In this document: positions 48,061 through 61,017 of the stretch, piece after piece
How positions within the stretch are numbered: position 1 is the stretch's first letter
Layout: each line of letters starts with the position of its first letter
DNA from: Morinoia aosen
Lineage: Eukaryota > Arthropoda > Malacostraca > Amphipoda > Talitridae
NCBI GenBank assembly: GCA_030386875.1
Contig: CM059564.1
Location: 47,202,075 to 47,266,074 of the forward strand
Direction of reading: 5' to 3'
Length of the DNA stretch: 64,000 bases
Made by a program: the position numbers and the translations under genes
Notes under the pieces: model-generated
Told to the model about the DNA's origin: nothing
What the model saw: the letters and a program-made list of their open reading frames with translations, nothing else
Databases searched by the model: none

Positions 48061-49149
48061 GGAATATTTTCTCTGTCACCAATAGAAAAATGAAGATTGA
48101 CGCCATCATGCTCGGATGTTTTATGTGCTCGGATCTTTTATTTCAGGATTTATTTACTGTATATAAGGTGCTCGGATCTTTTATTTTCGGGGGAACAACA
48201 GGACTCGTGAGTATCAAACCGTTTTCATTTATTCTATATCATACATAGCTGATGCAGCCATTGAGGGATGTAATTCTATTTATTTAACGAGTGTTCTACG
48301 AGCGATTGGAAATATTTCTTGTTAAAGCTTAATTTTTTGCAAGAATTCTTTCAACGCTATTTTCTAGTCGTTAATGACTTTTCTTTGATATTTATACTAT
48401 TTTAATTATTTTTTCAGTATAAATTGACTCAAGGAACTCAATAGATTGAAGAAATATTAAGTTTTTCACTAATAATGAAAAAAAAATTATATATACCTCC
48501 CATTTACCCGGTTATTTATCTCTATTCTCAGAGTATCGCAATAATGTGAAAATAATCGGAAAACAAACATCATTTCAAGAGAGAAATTCAGATAACAATC
48601 AACTGTAGACATCTCAGTTCCAGAAACAACTAGCAACTGATTACACACAATGAACACCTTCACTTTTAAAGAACAATTTTTTTACTGTAGAATTAAAAAT
48701 CGCCACTCCAGCCAACTTAAGCTGACTGAACTCAACAAATTTTGTCGCGCAAACTTTTTTACGTCTGTGCAACTTTCATCGTGCGAACACACGTATGTCT
48801 GTGCAAATTTTGTCGCTCATGTGCATTACGTTCAAAAGAAGCCGTAAAAGTTCACTTCATAAGTGGCGTTATCAAGACGCGCTCGAGCAGCTAAGCGTGC
48901 AACGATGCCCATGTCGGTGAGGCAGCCGGTGTCTCAATACAAGGTCCGGGCTAATTGAACCTCGCGTACAACTTCAGAACAATGAAATTACTCCCCAATT
49001 ACCGAAGTTCTAACTTCCCTTTATCGATTTTCAAACGTAGTTTCGCGGTAGAAATTGAAGTTTCTGCCCGGTAACTTGTACAGGCAGCGGTGAAGATCAC
49101 TTAGCAGTGACAACTTATACGGTTGCATCATGAAGATCAGGAGAAAATG
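48061..49149. other. Unique sequence with a balanced-composition block
   Basis: 48880-49100 is non-repetitive, more GC-balanced than its surroundings and lacks a long frame; a conserved regulatory element is possible. The rest is AT-rich with nothing recognised. Confidence 0.35.
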
Positions 49150-49300
49150 GCAGAATGTTAGTTGAATTACATAGAGACTGAAAATTGTGGGATTTATGTG
49201 ACTAATCTCAAATTTGATTTCGAGTGAACAGACTTACATAATGACTGAAAATTGTGGGATTGGGACTAATCTGGGATTTGATTGCGGGTGAACGTAACAC
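49150..49300. repeat. Two-copy repeat containing GACTGAAAATTGTGGGATT
   Basis: The 19-base word occurs at about 49176 and 49242, followed in both by ACTAATCT and TTTGATT plus GTGAAC. The unit is about 66 bp. Confidence 0.85.
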
Positions 49301-49510
49301 CTGATTGTTTTCATTCAACTTGAACTTATTCGTGGTTTTAGAGGGATTAGGCATATAACTTGAAGTTATTGTTGAGAAGGCTTAGCTGTGGGTTAGATCA
49401 TTGGCTAACTGCAAAGGTGAAGAAATTATGTAATCGAAATTAACCATTCGAAAAACCTATGAACTTGATCAGGCTACATTAGCCATTGAATTTACTAATA
49501 ATGGGAGTTT

Positions 49511-49632
49511 CTACCATTTAAGAGTGTTCTTTTTTCATTAAGGCAAACGAATGATATAGGCGTGGGATTTTCTACCATTTAAGAGTGTTCTTTTTTCATT
49601 AAGGCAAACGAATGATATAGGCGTGGGATTTT
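49511..49632. repeat. Perfect 61-bp tandem duplication
   Basis: CTACCATTTAAGAGTGTTCT begins at 49511 and 49572; the 61 bases of each unit agree throughout by eye up to GGGATTTT. Lack of divergence means it is very recent, or introduced during assembly. Confidence 0.95.
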
Positions 49633-51754
49633 ATGAAACGTTGGTGAAATAATCATATTTTCTGTAAAAAATATTGTAACAACTACAAATTCGTTGAACT
49701 TACTTGAAGCCTGTGATATGACTGGGTGTTGTGGCTAAATAATTCTTTGTGCCACATTCCTCAGCGAATTTGTGCTACGGTGAGTAACTTATGACTTCTG
49801 AGCTCTGGTGGCTCTGCTTGATGTGAACTTCTGCGGTCCAGGTTTCTATCAGCCAAACTCAACTCATAGTACAACACAATGAAGAGGTCAGTTCTATTGG
49901 GACAATGAGCATCAAGATCTTTTCATCACATCGTAGAAAAAATCAGGTCATGTCTACTCTTTTTAAGCTATTTATATTTTAGCTGCGGGGCTTGTGATAC
50001 TTTTACACATTCGTAAAATAAAATTCATAACTTAAAGAATTATAAATAAATCAGAATTTTTTATGCGAATTTATTTTCTTATCAAGCTTCACAGCGATTT
50101 AATAATCTTCAATGAAGGTCTCAGACTTGGGAAATCTCACTAACAATATTCAACTATTTTCAAAATTAATACATGCGTTATTTTAGATTCTCTGTCAAAC
50201 TGAGACTGATACTTGACACAATGATTGCTCTCAATAAGACGTGCCAAAAAGACAGTCCACACAAACGGGCTTACTTTTGTTCTATTCTTAGAATGAACGC
50301 ATCGCCCAATTCACGCAACTACCAAAAGCTTCATTAAGGTAAAACCTCTCACAAATTCTTCAAGGTTCCCTCATGAAATTTAAATGATAGTAGTAATTAG
50401 GGTGAATCTGCACTCGCTATAATCCTGATCGTATCGTATTGATGAAGCCAGTGAAACTCAGAACAATAAGTTAATTCTTAAAATCGGACAGTCGAGTGTA
50501 GTCTAAGAGGAACTATGATGCCTGCATTTGGAGCTTCTAGCACTTACATTATATATGTAATTAGACTATTACGTACTAGACTATTATATTGAAAAACCAA
50601 ATAGGATATATGAAAACGACACACATAAATAGATATTAATAAAAAGATATTAACTTATATAAAACTCATTACGAAATTTATGTTGGAAAACCGTGACCAA
50701 AAATTGTGTTCAAAGGTTTTTGGAAAAGTACGGAATAATTATTGGATTGGCACGAACGTCAGTAGCCCTTGATGCTCGTCCGAATGACCCTTTATCTAAC
50801 CTATAGAGGGAAGCCGTAGACATCAAATTCTAGACAAACTTTTCATGCTAGCCTCAACGCACAGCGAACTCAATCAGTTCAGCTTATGAACTTTTACCGT
50901 CGGATGAGTGTGGCGAATGTGCGTTTATTAAAACGAACTTCAAATGTAGAATTCAATTTAACAGAGTAAACCGAACCCAATCGCGAAGCGTAGGAAATTC
51001 AATCAGCTTCAAAAGCATGACATTTGTCAGTGCGACGTATGACAAAGACTCATTTGTAGTTATAGTGCCATCCATTGTTAGCAGATGAACATCAGTGATC
51101 CAGTAACTGTAATTTTACGCTACATTCCGCACCACAAAACTCTGACCACGAAGTCTGTTCGCTGTTTGACGGTCCCTCACTCCAGCCTCAATGAAATGCT
51201 CTCAGTTTTGAGCTGCACGTACCATTTTTCTGGAGTAGATGCAGGATGGATGCAAAAACGAAGAGAAGAGAAGGAAGGTAGAAGGTTGGATTAAAAAAAA
51301 AAACGTGCGGTGGTCGCCGAACTTTTCGCAACAGCGCGAGCTAGTTCTGGTGACTTGTTGTTTTTTAGGATCTGTTTTGTTAGTAATCAACCAAGAAGAG
51401 TGAAGATGATAAATATTATTGTTATTTTGCTGTTCTTTTAAAAGAATGAATAATTTTTCCTACATTCCTAATCTAAAAGGAAATGGGAACTGTTTTTCTT
51501 TTTCGATTGCACGTACAATGTAAAAAAAATTTTTATATTATATTAAAACCAGAGATTATTTTTCCACACAGAGTCTATCTTGTGGGTAATAAAATCAGCA
51601 GCAATACTGTACATGCTAGTCACAGAATTAGCACGTATTCAGCACCAGTGACAGTATTCTTTTGTATAAAGAAAGATGGGATGATACTGGGGAAAACCGG
51701 GTTTTTGCTGATATATTTTGATTACTATCTAAACCGGCTTTTGAACTGATTTGA
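49633..51754. other. Unique AT-rich sequence
   Basis: No gene recognised in about 2.1 kb. Confidence 0.5.
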
Positions 51755-51970
51755 TATTTCTGATTTAAATGTTATTTATAAACGATCGAAACATGAAGTT
51801 TCTAGTATAGATGATATTTATAAATGATCGGATAATAATATTTCTAGTATAAATGGTAGAAAGATAATATTTCTTGTAAAATTAATATTTATAAACGATA
51901 GAAAGACAATATTTCTAGCATAAATAAAATTTTTAAATGATAGAAAGGTGATATTCCCAGCATAAATCAG
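51755..51970. repeat. Degenerate ~44-bp AT-rich tandem repeat
   Basis: TTTATAAAYGATMGAAA and ATATTTCTAGTATAAAT alternate about four to five times. Spacing varies by a few bases and divergence is high. Confidence 0.8.
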
Positions 51971-53640
51971 AGAATATTCGCTCAGAACAAATGCCATCGC
52001 TTCTTACCAGAATTTCCTCACATCAAAGGTGAATTTTGATCGGCCAGGACTGACTCTTTATATTTATCAAAGCCATAACTTTTATATACTGCCCAATGAT
52101 TTGGAAGACGTGTTCATTTTGTTGGGCTCTGTTCGCACTCCTAAGTTTTTGTTTTATTTTGCTCAATATATTGTAGTGCAAGTTTGAATAGAGTTCAAAG
52201 AAATTGAGGGAGTTCTTCGGCTAAGGGTACGTGAAATATCTCATGAAGACGTTTGTGTAGTGTACGTCAGAGTAAAAAATCAATGCCAGCTTGTTTCCAA
52301 AAGAGTGTGGGACGTTGTATAGAATGTTACAAAACGCCTATCCGAACGACCTATCCCCTGACACGTAGATTATTTACCGATTTCAAATGCCTGAATGGAT
52401 AAATAATATGGCAAAGAAATCAATTCCGACTGCGTGACAGTAATATTACTCTTCATTATTGTCGGTTGCATTGAGTGCTTGATTCACATGTGTAAATAAT
52501 TATTTTGATGCATCATTTAATAAATTAGTGCCCACAATATGGCGTTGATGAAACTCAATGTTCGGAACGAAAATAAGCGGTTTGTTTAAAATTTTGTCTG
52601 GCACCTGCTGACTATGTCCGTATTTGACTATTTTACACTCACCATTTGGTTATGTGCGATACAGCATTGAGCTTTGCTTTACTTTTTCGAATTGAGTAGA
52701 GTTTCACTTGCACCAAAGATCATAATAATAGAAAAATTAGCAGTTTTTCTGTTCCAATTTTACCGGCAAGAAAGGAAAAGCCAGACATAAGTGAGTGGGC
52801 GTCGGTATTATGTGCCTCGAGCTTTGAGGGACTCGATCTTTAATAAAACAACCCCGTCAATTTGAACTATAGCACATGGAAATTCAGAATTATCTCTAAC
52901 ATGAACGATTTTCCCAAATTCTCATGTTTTGCAAAATACTTTACAAAAGAATAGTTTTTAAAAGGATCATTTTTGTGTTAATTATTCGCTGCTTCAATCA
53001 ATTTTTACTTAAATTTACGATGTAACAGAAAGTATTCATGGTTACAAATTTAATGGCTTTGACGCCTACTCAATGATATGCTTCACTTCTATTTTTCGCA
53101 GATTAAATTTTCAAAAAGTGTGAATCGATGGGCACTGCAAGTGAACATTGAGCCTAAATACCAAAATACAAAATCTTTTTTACAGCCTAGTCTTCAGTAG
53201 GGTACCGTGATTTTAGCTATTATTTTCGGCTATTGAAATACCTCTTCCAAGTCAACATAGGGACTTTCTGCAACTTCCACAAACTTATTTTCCTGTACTG
53301 AATCCATGAACTGCAATTCCGCTTCACAAGCCTCAGACGACCTACAATGAACAAATCCATTTCCTTCAATGACTAGTCACTTCACTTCTTCTATTAGTTT
53401 CAGCAAATAAAATTCTTGGAACTGAATTTGACCGTAGTTGGTTGATGCGCCCCGAGTCTAATCTTATAATGCAGGTGCCCTGGCACTGCTTCTATTTCAC
53501 AGACCATTGCTTCAGTGTCGCCGCGGTTGTCTCCATATTGCACGTGTTGCTCGCACTGCATCACCTTCTCCCTAAATGTTCTATTTTCGCACGGCTTCCC
53601 CAGAGCACTGAGCTTCTTCGTTGAGGTCATTGGGTTTCTT
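51971..53640. other. Unique AT-rich sequence
   Basis: No gene recognised. Confidence 0.5.
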
Positions 53641-53765
53641 GAGGGTCGCTCGATATCGTGAAGTGGGCTTCGAGAGGGTCGCTCGATATCGTGAAGTGGG
53701 CTTCGTGAGGGTCGCTCGATATCGTGAAGTGGGCTTCGTGAGGGTAACTCGATTGTAGGAGGGTT
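53641..53765. repeat. 33-bp minisatellite, about 3.5 units
   Basis: GAGGGTCGCTCGATATCGTG starts at 53641, 53674 and 53707, with a diverged unit (GAGGGTAACTCGAT) at 53740. Since 33 is divisible by three, the minus frame reads as an 11-residue repeat (EAHFTISSDPH), within 53627-53824; this is not evidence of a gene. Confidence 0.95.
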
Positions 53766-53970
53766 GTGGGTTTCCTGAGGGCTAAAAGATTTTGTGAAGT
53801 TCCTTGTTTGTTCAACATGGTCAATAATTCAGAACCCAGATTTGGGTGATGACTTAAATTTTAGAATACTATGAGCGGAAGTTTTAATTGCTATTTTGGC
53901 ATGCTTTCATCAATATTTCTACTAGAGTCTGACTTATTTTCCAGCTTCATAAGTTCGAAATGGAAGAAAA

Positions 53971-54325
53971 GATATTGCTCGGTAATATTTACTGAAAGAT
54001 ATTGCTTGGTAATATTTACTAAAAGATATTGCTCGGTAATATTTACTGAAAGATATTGCTCGTTATTATTTACTGAAAGATATTGCTCGTTATTATTTAC
54101 TAAAAGATATTGCTCGGTAAAATTTACTAAAAGATATTGCTCGGTAATATTTACTGAAAGATATTTCTCGTTATTATTTACTGAAAGATATTGCTCGTAA
54201 TTATTTACTAAAAGATATTGCTCGGTAAAATTTACTAAAAGATATTGCTTAGTAATATTTACTAAAAGATATTGCTCGGTAAAACTTACTAAAAGATATT
54301 GCTCGGTAATATTTACTAAAATCCT
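53971..54325. repeat. 27-bp minisatellite, 13 units
   Basis: GATATTGCTCGGTAATATTT recurs every 27 bases from 53971 to 54295 without a length change (13 units). Variants alternate CTCGGTAA with CTCGTTAT, and ACTGAAA with ACTAAAA. The unit is divisible by three, so a 109-codon plus frame and a 153-codon minus frame overlap across it, both nine-residue repeats; I regard both as artefacts. The strict unit length is striking compared with most arrays in the window. Confidence 0.97.
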
Positions 54326-55767
54326 TCGCGCTGGCGCTGATAAAAAATGCAATTACTTTGGTTGAATGAATTTCGCTTTGCAATCCAGGAGCCGGTTAGC
54401 TTGAAAGGCTTCGGTCAGCAGACATTCTGTTTGTTTTTAGTAAATTGAAATGTTTTCATCAATGCATCTGCATCACTACCAAATATGTGATAAAGCTGTT
54501 AGAGTTGCAGGAACGATCCGGGCCTTTGACTGCTGATTGTTGAATTAATTTTTATGATTGAGGAGCTTTTATCCTGACGTTTGCCTGATACGACCGCTCA
54601 TACTGGGAACTTGTGTTTGTACACCTATGTATTGTTGGTAGAATGGGTTTGTATTTAGGTCACTGATGTTACCGTGAGCGCAAATATTTCAGAAAATAAC
54701 TGCTCCCTTCCAAGTGACCAACTTCTTTTTCTACTTTGTGAGGGATTGTTAATATCTAACAAAAAATTGGGTGTTGTTGGGGATTTCGGTGAAAGAATTC
54801 CATTCAGTTTTATTAGGTTGGCAGGCTGGTGAGTGGAGGAAGATTGAAAAGTAGTTATTTTTTGGCCCTAGCTTAACGTCTTTTTATAAGAAAAAGATTT
54901 TAAAATTTCTTTGGTTTCTCGTAAGAGTAATAGTGGAAAATTTTATGCTTGTTAGCGCTTTTTTTTTAGTGAGATATACCATACGATTTTTTTTGTGTAT
55001 ATATGATGTGGCTCTCAGAATTCATTGAGTTGTGTGGTTTGAACTCTGTCCGATGACAATTCTTATAGTGTGTGTGTACATTTGTGTTCGAGGTAATCAA
55101 GGAAACTAAATCGGTTCAACAGCCATCCTGTATTTCTATGGGTTGAAGATCAGCAAAAATTTCATCCATAAAATGCAAAGTTTCTCCGTTACGAGGTGAA
55201 CTCCGGGGTTCTATCATCACATCAACAGCGACAATTTTCTATTCTCGAGCAACATTACCATTTGATGAACAATATATATATATTTTTATGCGTTCAAACT
55301 ATTTGAATTGCTTGTGAGAAATTTTATAAGCCCATTCCTTATAATATTCCTTTGAGTTTTGTTCTGCACACTAATCCTGCGTTCGCTCCATTGCAACTTC
55401 TTTCGCTCAACTAGAAGGCTGCTCAACCAATCTATAATTCGCGACGCAAATCCCTGTCTCGGAAAAGCTTCGCTATCTTTTGCGAACAATAAAAACGCTT
55501 TTAGTTTTTCCATCGCGCAAATCTTTTTGCTTTTGAACTCCTTTCCAGACAGGAAGTGGAAAGTAGTCGGCAATTCCAGTCTGCCACCGGCACATCTCAG
55601 GGAGGTACACGCTGCAACAAGCAGAGAAAACGAACGAATTTCGAAGAAAACGCCGCGCTTGCTTGTGCAAATCTTGTTGTTAGGCTGCTGCTTATGGTGG
55701 GTATTGTGTTGTCTGCTTCTGCGATGCTGCAATGTCTGCTGTATCGTGTCAAATTGATATATCATTT
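54326..55767. other. Unique sequence with opposed open frames at 55286-55765
   Basis: A 159-codon minus frame and a 132-codon plus frame overlap almost entirely. Neither shows a recognisable domain or a biased composition typical of a gene. The rest is AT-rich. Confidence 0.35.
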
Positions 55768-55935
55768 GGGATTTACAAGTGGTTCGAATAAATATTTTGA
55801 TATTTCATGTGGGATTTACAAGTGGTTCGAATAAATATTTTGATATTTCATGTGGGATTTACAAGCGGTTCGAATAAATATTTTGATATTTCATGTGGAT
55901 TTTCGAGTGGTTCGAGTAAATCTTATTAGCTCATG
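55768..55935. repeat. 43-bp minisatellite, about 3.8 units
   Basis: GGGATTTACAAGTGGTTCGA starts at 55768, 55811 and 55854, with a diverged unit from about 55896. The second and third units differ at one position by eye, so expansion is recent. Confidence 0.95.
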
Positions 55936-58530
55936 TAGTGTAATGGTGTTGTTTTGAAGGTATTAATGCTTAATTTTGTTTTTGGATTTTCAGAGTATGA
56001 ATATATGTAGAAATTGAAACTTAGTGGAAAAATAGTTCTATGGTCTGAAATGTTGTTTTGAAGAAACAGCCTTCGTATCCGTAAACAAATTGATGATAAT
56101 ATTGAGAATTGTTTAGAAAACAAACTAAATTATGAGTTTGAAATATATCATTATGAACTGAGTATTTGCTTCTTATAGACCAAACTTTTTTGCATTTAAT
56201 AACTTACATCATAAAATGCACGGACAATCAACACTACATAATGAAACACCAGGTGTGTCCGTAAATTTATAAATAAACGAATATATATCTTGTGCGTAAT
56301 TTCTCCAATGTTATTACAATGGGAATCTGCTTGCTTGGTTGGTATCATGGTTACCTTTAATATAGTATTAAAAAACCGTGATTTGCTTACTTTTTTTAAA
56401 CGTGAAACGCATTGTCAGGATATGGAATTGAAATGAAAATGCAGCTTATCGCGATAGAAAAGATCTAGTGAATTTTCAAAATCTTCCTGGCTAATAATAA
56501 TTAAGTAAATGATAACACACAGTTGTTGCTTGCATGGTTGGTGCGTGGGTCTGCTACGCTCATTGGACGCTCATTGACCGTATCTGTGATCCGAATTTCA
56601 CCAGTGCACAAGTATAATTAAGAATATTCTTATCTCGGGTCCTATTAGGATGGATATCTTTGCTTGTCATCCATATCTTGACTTATTTGAAGGAACCATC
56701 AAATCCAGTCATCTTTCATCCACTCAAGCAGTTCACACAAGAATAAACTCTAGTTCTAAGACATCATTTACAAAAATTCCCGTTTCTACCAGCAATGCTA
56801 AATTTTGACGAATTCGCTAATAGAAATATAGTAATTTAGATGACAAATTTACCAAAAATGATATGATTATGCCATTTAATGTGTCATTGAAGCGCTCTGT
56901 GTTGTAAGCAATTATTCATTGAATTAATGAGTCGAATGAAAAAACATGAACAAATTTCCTCAGATGCCTTCTGGCGTATTCAAAGGAGTTAGTTACCTAA
57001 ATTTACAACTGGTAAGAAGACGGTAGATTAGTTATACGTATAGTCTTTCGTAGCCTATTTTGTTTTCTCTTTATAACTTTGTCCATTCGAACCGCTACTT
57101 TGTCCTTCATTCCCTTTGCCAAGTCATGCTTTAAAGGCGTATTCGAAAGAGTATCCTAGCTACCGACTGGAGATACAGGCATCTCATGCTGGAGATCGAG
57201 CGAGAGCAAGCGAGTATTTCTTCTGTTGTTTTCATTTTCGTAGCTCGATCGTCGGGGAGTGAGTTGTGTGTGACCTTGTCTTCGTTTGCTTTGATTTTAG
57301 AATCCCTGTTCCAGCGGCTCATGGAGAACGAGACGAAATTTGATCTCAATACTACTGTCCCAACAAACCCAGAATTTTGCTAACGAATAAAGGGAAAAAT
57401 TATAATTCTAGGATAGCCAAATTAGGTTCGAAGGCTTTCAATGTGGCTAATTACTTTATACACGAATAAATAGCTATTGATCTTGACCAAAAACCATTCG
57501 AAAATATAGCGAGCAACAACATTGTTTTGATGGAGGTGACTGCTATTATCAGTCGTCATCGCAATAAAAAACTTAGGATAAAATAGTGATTCAGGATTAT
57601 ACACTCAATATAGCAACCTATAGGATAGCGCAGATCGACAAAGCGATTCGTTAATGAGAGACGCTTGAGCATAATGTGCTGTCACATCCTCGTAAATCGA
57701 ATACGGACTTATAAAGATACCTTCAAAATCCATTCGTCTTTCTATCTGTTTCGCTTCAAATGCATTGTAAGCTTAGGTCCGTAGCACAGGTACGAAACAA
57801 AACTTTTTGGCAATGCAACTTTGTTGGAATGAACTTTTTGGTCGCGTACGGGGATATTTTAAGGTATACGTGTCCTGAAATCATGAAAACCATTTAATAA
57901 AAAAATGGTAATCAAAAGTTTAGCCTTAAAAAGTAATGCTCTTCGCGATTTGAAAATCTTTTGAAAAACATATCTTCTCAAGCGACACGTTTCGTTCGTC
58001 CATTTGAAAGCATTTTGCGTTAATGAATTAAATTTCTAACTTGAAGATAACGCTGATGTTTTGACTTTATAGAGATGAAGTGGAAGATATTATTTATTAA
58101 AGATGGTCACATCGAAGAGTACATCGCCATTTAAAGCTGATGCTCATCATGTGCAACAGTCGAGGTTAAGTAGCGGTCACATTCCGAACAGCCGCTTCAT
58201 TAGAAAAACATTTGTGCTGATCTCCAGCGTATTAAACATTTAATACCCAGAGTCAGACACGTGCACATATACTTCGATGTTTTTTTTTTAATTTACGCTC
58301 GTTTTCCACTACTCATAGACACTGATACTAATTTGATGCGAGCCATTGAGTGAAATTTGCAATATATGGAAAACTTTGATTGCAATTTTCTTTATTGTAA
58401 CAGAAATTTTCCTTCAGTGCTGGAACTCAGTTAAATTTACCAAAAATTGGAAAGTAGCGTTAGCAAGGCTCTGAACTATAGAATATTTTCTGAATTAATG
58501 AATTCATTCAGAAAAATATTGAAATGGATA
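55936..58530. other. Unique AT-rich sequence
   Basis: No gene recognised in about 2.6 kb. 57160-57320 is somewhat GC-richer. Confidence 0.5.
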
Positions 58531-58697
58531 ACTTTAGGGGTGACATTGTTATGGGGTAATATGGGGACCATATCGTCATGGGGCAATTCGGGATAATATT
58601 GTTGAGGGTAACGTGGGATAACATTCTTATAGGATAATTTAGGCTAATATCGTAACAGGCAACTTAGGGTAATTTTAGTATGTGGTGATTAGGGTAA
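58531..58697. repeat. Degenerate ~33-bp repeat of GGGTAAY words
   Basis: GGGTAATATGGGGA, GGGCAATTCGGGATAATATT, GGGTAACGTGGGATAACATT, GGATAATTTAGGCTAATAT and GGCAACTTAGGGTAATTTT follow each other at roughly 30-34-base intervals. Confidence 0.75.
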
Positions 58698-59059
58698 CAA
58701 AGAATGTTTCAAAAAGTAAGGGAGGAAATTAACTTTTGACCTGAGTTAATCGTAAGGCTAAATGTATACAGACGTTGTAGCTTCACTTCAGTGGAACTTT
58801 AATTTCCACTTCGGAATATACAATCACTTTTTCACAACAATTTAACAATTTTGAAAGCGAAATATTTCTGTTCTTTCTGTTACTACAAATTTTCCTCCGC
58901 ATTCATTTTTTCCACAAGTCACGAGACAGAAAAAAATAACATCTCCGCTACTTCATCTTTCGTCCTTTGTCTCATCATCAGCACGCATCATTTGGCTTAC
59001 TTTGTGGGCGATATTCTTTCTTTTTATCCCCACCAGCCAAAATATTCCCTGTAGTCTTC
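58698..59059. other. Unique AT-rich sequence
   Basis: Nothing recognised. Confidence 0.45.
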
Positions 59060-59272
59060 GTATCTCAGCGTCTAAGTCTTCATTCTTATCTCACGCACTG
59101 GAGAAATACTCTTTCTCCTTATCTCAGCGAAGCGATTCTTCCGATCTCATACCCACTTGAGATTTCTTCCTATCGCACGCATTTCAGATTTCTTCCTATC
59201 GAGCGCACTTGAGATTTCTTCCCATCTTACGCACTGAGATTTTCTTATCTCACGGACTCGAGAGATTTTCTT
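59060..59272. repeat. Degenerate ~26-35 bp repeat of TTCTTATCTCACGCACT words
   Basis: GAGATTTCTTCCTATC and CGCACTTGAG recur about six times with variable spacing; the best-preserved units are at 59155-59240. Confidence 0.8.
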
Positions 59273-59279
59273 GGTTGCA

Positions 59280-59420
59280 AATTCGTTTTTTTGAGGTGGG
59301 CGCGCAGTCGTTCCGCTCGACGGCGCCGGGCCATGGTAATGGCGGGCCGATTTGATGCAGGAGCGAGCCTCATTTCATCGCACGCACCCAACCATGCAGG
59401 CAACCGCACTCGTCGCCCTT
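59280..59420. other. CpG-rich patch
   Basis: GGGCGCGCAGTCG, CTCGACGGCGCCGGGCC and GGCGGGCCGATTT make this the most CpG-dense short stretch in the window. It lies between two degenerate repeat arrays. A promoter or a GC-rich transposon end are both possible; no TATA-plus-gene arrangement is evident. Confidence 0.3.
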
Positions 59421-59509
59421 CTCAGGCCTAAACTTTAGTGCACTTCGCGCTCCACTGAATTTCTGACTCGGGTCTGCCGTTCGCGTGCACAGGGCACAGC
59501 CGCTCTCTC

Positions 59510-59768
59510 TCGGTGGCACCTCTGTGGCATCTCTGTTCTAGCTCTGTGGCATCCTGTGGTATCATGCAGCCTGCAACTCTGTGGCGTCTCTGTTGTAGCT
59601 CTGTGGCAGCTCTGTGGCATTACTGTGTTATCATGCAGCGTGCATCTCGATGGCATATCTGTGGCATCACACAACCTGCATCACGGTAGCAACTTTGTGG
59701 CATCATACAGCCTACATTTTTGTGGTACATTGCAAACTGCATCTGTTCAGCATCTCATAACGCATCTC
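59510..59768. repeat. Degenerate repeat of CTCTGTGGCATC words
   Basis: CTCTGTGGC, TATCATGCAGCCTGCAACT and similar words recur with unequal spacing. The GGCATCWC and ATCATRCAGC parts are the most conserved. Confidence 0.75.
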
Positions 59769-59932
59769 ATAACGGGGCACTTGTCAAGCCACATCGAAAT
59801 CTATATCGCTATGGCACTTAATGAGCCATGACAAAATATGCGTCTTCATGCATTTAAGCAGCGCAATAGAATTGATTCCCGGTTATGATTTGCTGCAGTG
59901 AAAGAATTTGGCTCACTTGCGTAGGCTTAGTG
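59769..59932. other. Short unique spacer
   Basis: Nothing recognised. Confidence 0.4.
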
Positions 59933-60048
59933 CAGACATTCTCAACCTTTCCTCTATCATTGACTCCCTCTGCCTTACGTTATAAAGTACATAAGGCTGA
60001 AATTTACTTCAACCACGGGTAAGTTTACCCCTGGTTGAGAACTTGCGT
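59933..60048. mobile_element. Possible short hAT-like remnant
   Basis: CAGACATTCTCAACC at the left and CAAGTTCTCAACCAGG (minus strand) at the right share TTCTCAACC, a sequence common near hAT ends. Next to the right end, TCAACCACGGGTAA and TTACCCCTGGTTGA form a near-perfect hairpin (about 60009-60038). No 8-bp target duplication is visible. Confidence 0.3.
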
Positions 60049-61017
60049 GTTGCCCGCTGGAACTTGTGGGGCACTGCAGTGTTGTTGATGAGACTGAGCC
60101 CACCTGCTAAGTCTGACACAAGTTAAGAATTGGAATATTTTTCAAGATGACTTTTAAATAACGCGGATAACCCCTCGATCAAAATCAGAATGTGTAACCT
60201 AGTCGTCAGGGCAAGCCTTTGCATCATCCATTTGATTCCCTTGCCTCATTGTCAAAAATCTCTATATATCTTAAAACATTTGCAAAAACAGCTCATATTT
60301 ATCAGGGGACACTGCGGGTGCCTCTGAAATTTTCGGACTGTCTGTGCAACTTTTACAAGATATATGAATTTTTCCTATCGTGTGGAATGGGCTGTCAAGT
60401 ATAAACTCACTCATTTTTTACTCCCATAATTTTCATCCCCAATGCGGCGCTGCGTTTGTGCAGTGAGTGAGTACAAGAAGCTGGTCCTGTTTTTAGATAA
60501 TGTGGAGCAGCGATCCAGGCGACGCTTTCTCTCTTTCCTGGAAAACTTGAGCGCGCTGCTGCCGATGACACATGCTACATTCTACCGCAACCTCTCACCT
60601 GCAGCGTTTTCATCTACTCTTGTGTTCCATTTCCAAAGTCTACTTTTACCCTCAGCCGATTATTAAACCCACTTTGTCTTTCTTTTTCCCGGGATATTCA
60701 ACCATCATTGTCTATGTCATCCATTACAGTTCGCTTCTCCCAGGAATCCTCGCATCTTGGGGAAATTTTTCAACTGCAGTCTTCTTGGTCCATTGTGGCG
60801 CTTCCATGTAGGCGTCTAAGGCGTGATCCTCTTTTCCTGGCCATTGTGAGCCGCGCTCCTCGTATCGAACTGCAGGCGCCTCAACTCAGCAAGGCTCCGT
60901 GGCGTGCCTTCTGTTGCTCCGATCTCTGGAGGTATACCTTCTCGCTCAGAGGCGCTTTTCGCAGTGTAAGGTCTGATAGCCATTTTCCCAGACTGTGTAA
61001 CTTCTTATAGCCTTTCA
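60049..61017. other. Unique sequence, mixed composition
   Basis: Overlapping plus frames (60442-61010) in a CT-rich stretch show no known domain. No gene recognised. Confidence 0.45.

Noticed and set aside
53627-54352. Repetitive peptides on both strands
   Set aside because: They arise from 33- and 27-bp tandem units divisible by three.
55286-55765. 159-codon minus and 132-codon plus frames
   Set aside because: They overlap nearly completely, have no motif, and long opposed frames occur by chance in moderately GC-rich patches.
60442-61010. Series of overlapping plus frames
   Set aside because: No known domain, and the CT-rich composition alone depletes stop codons.
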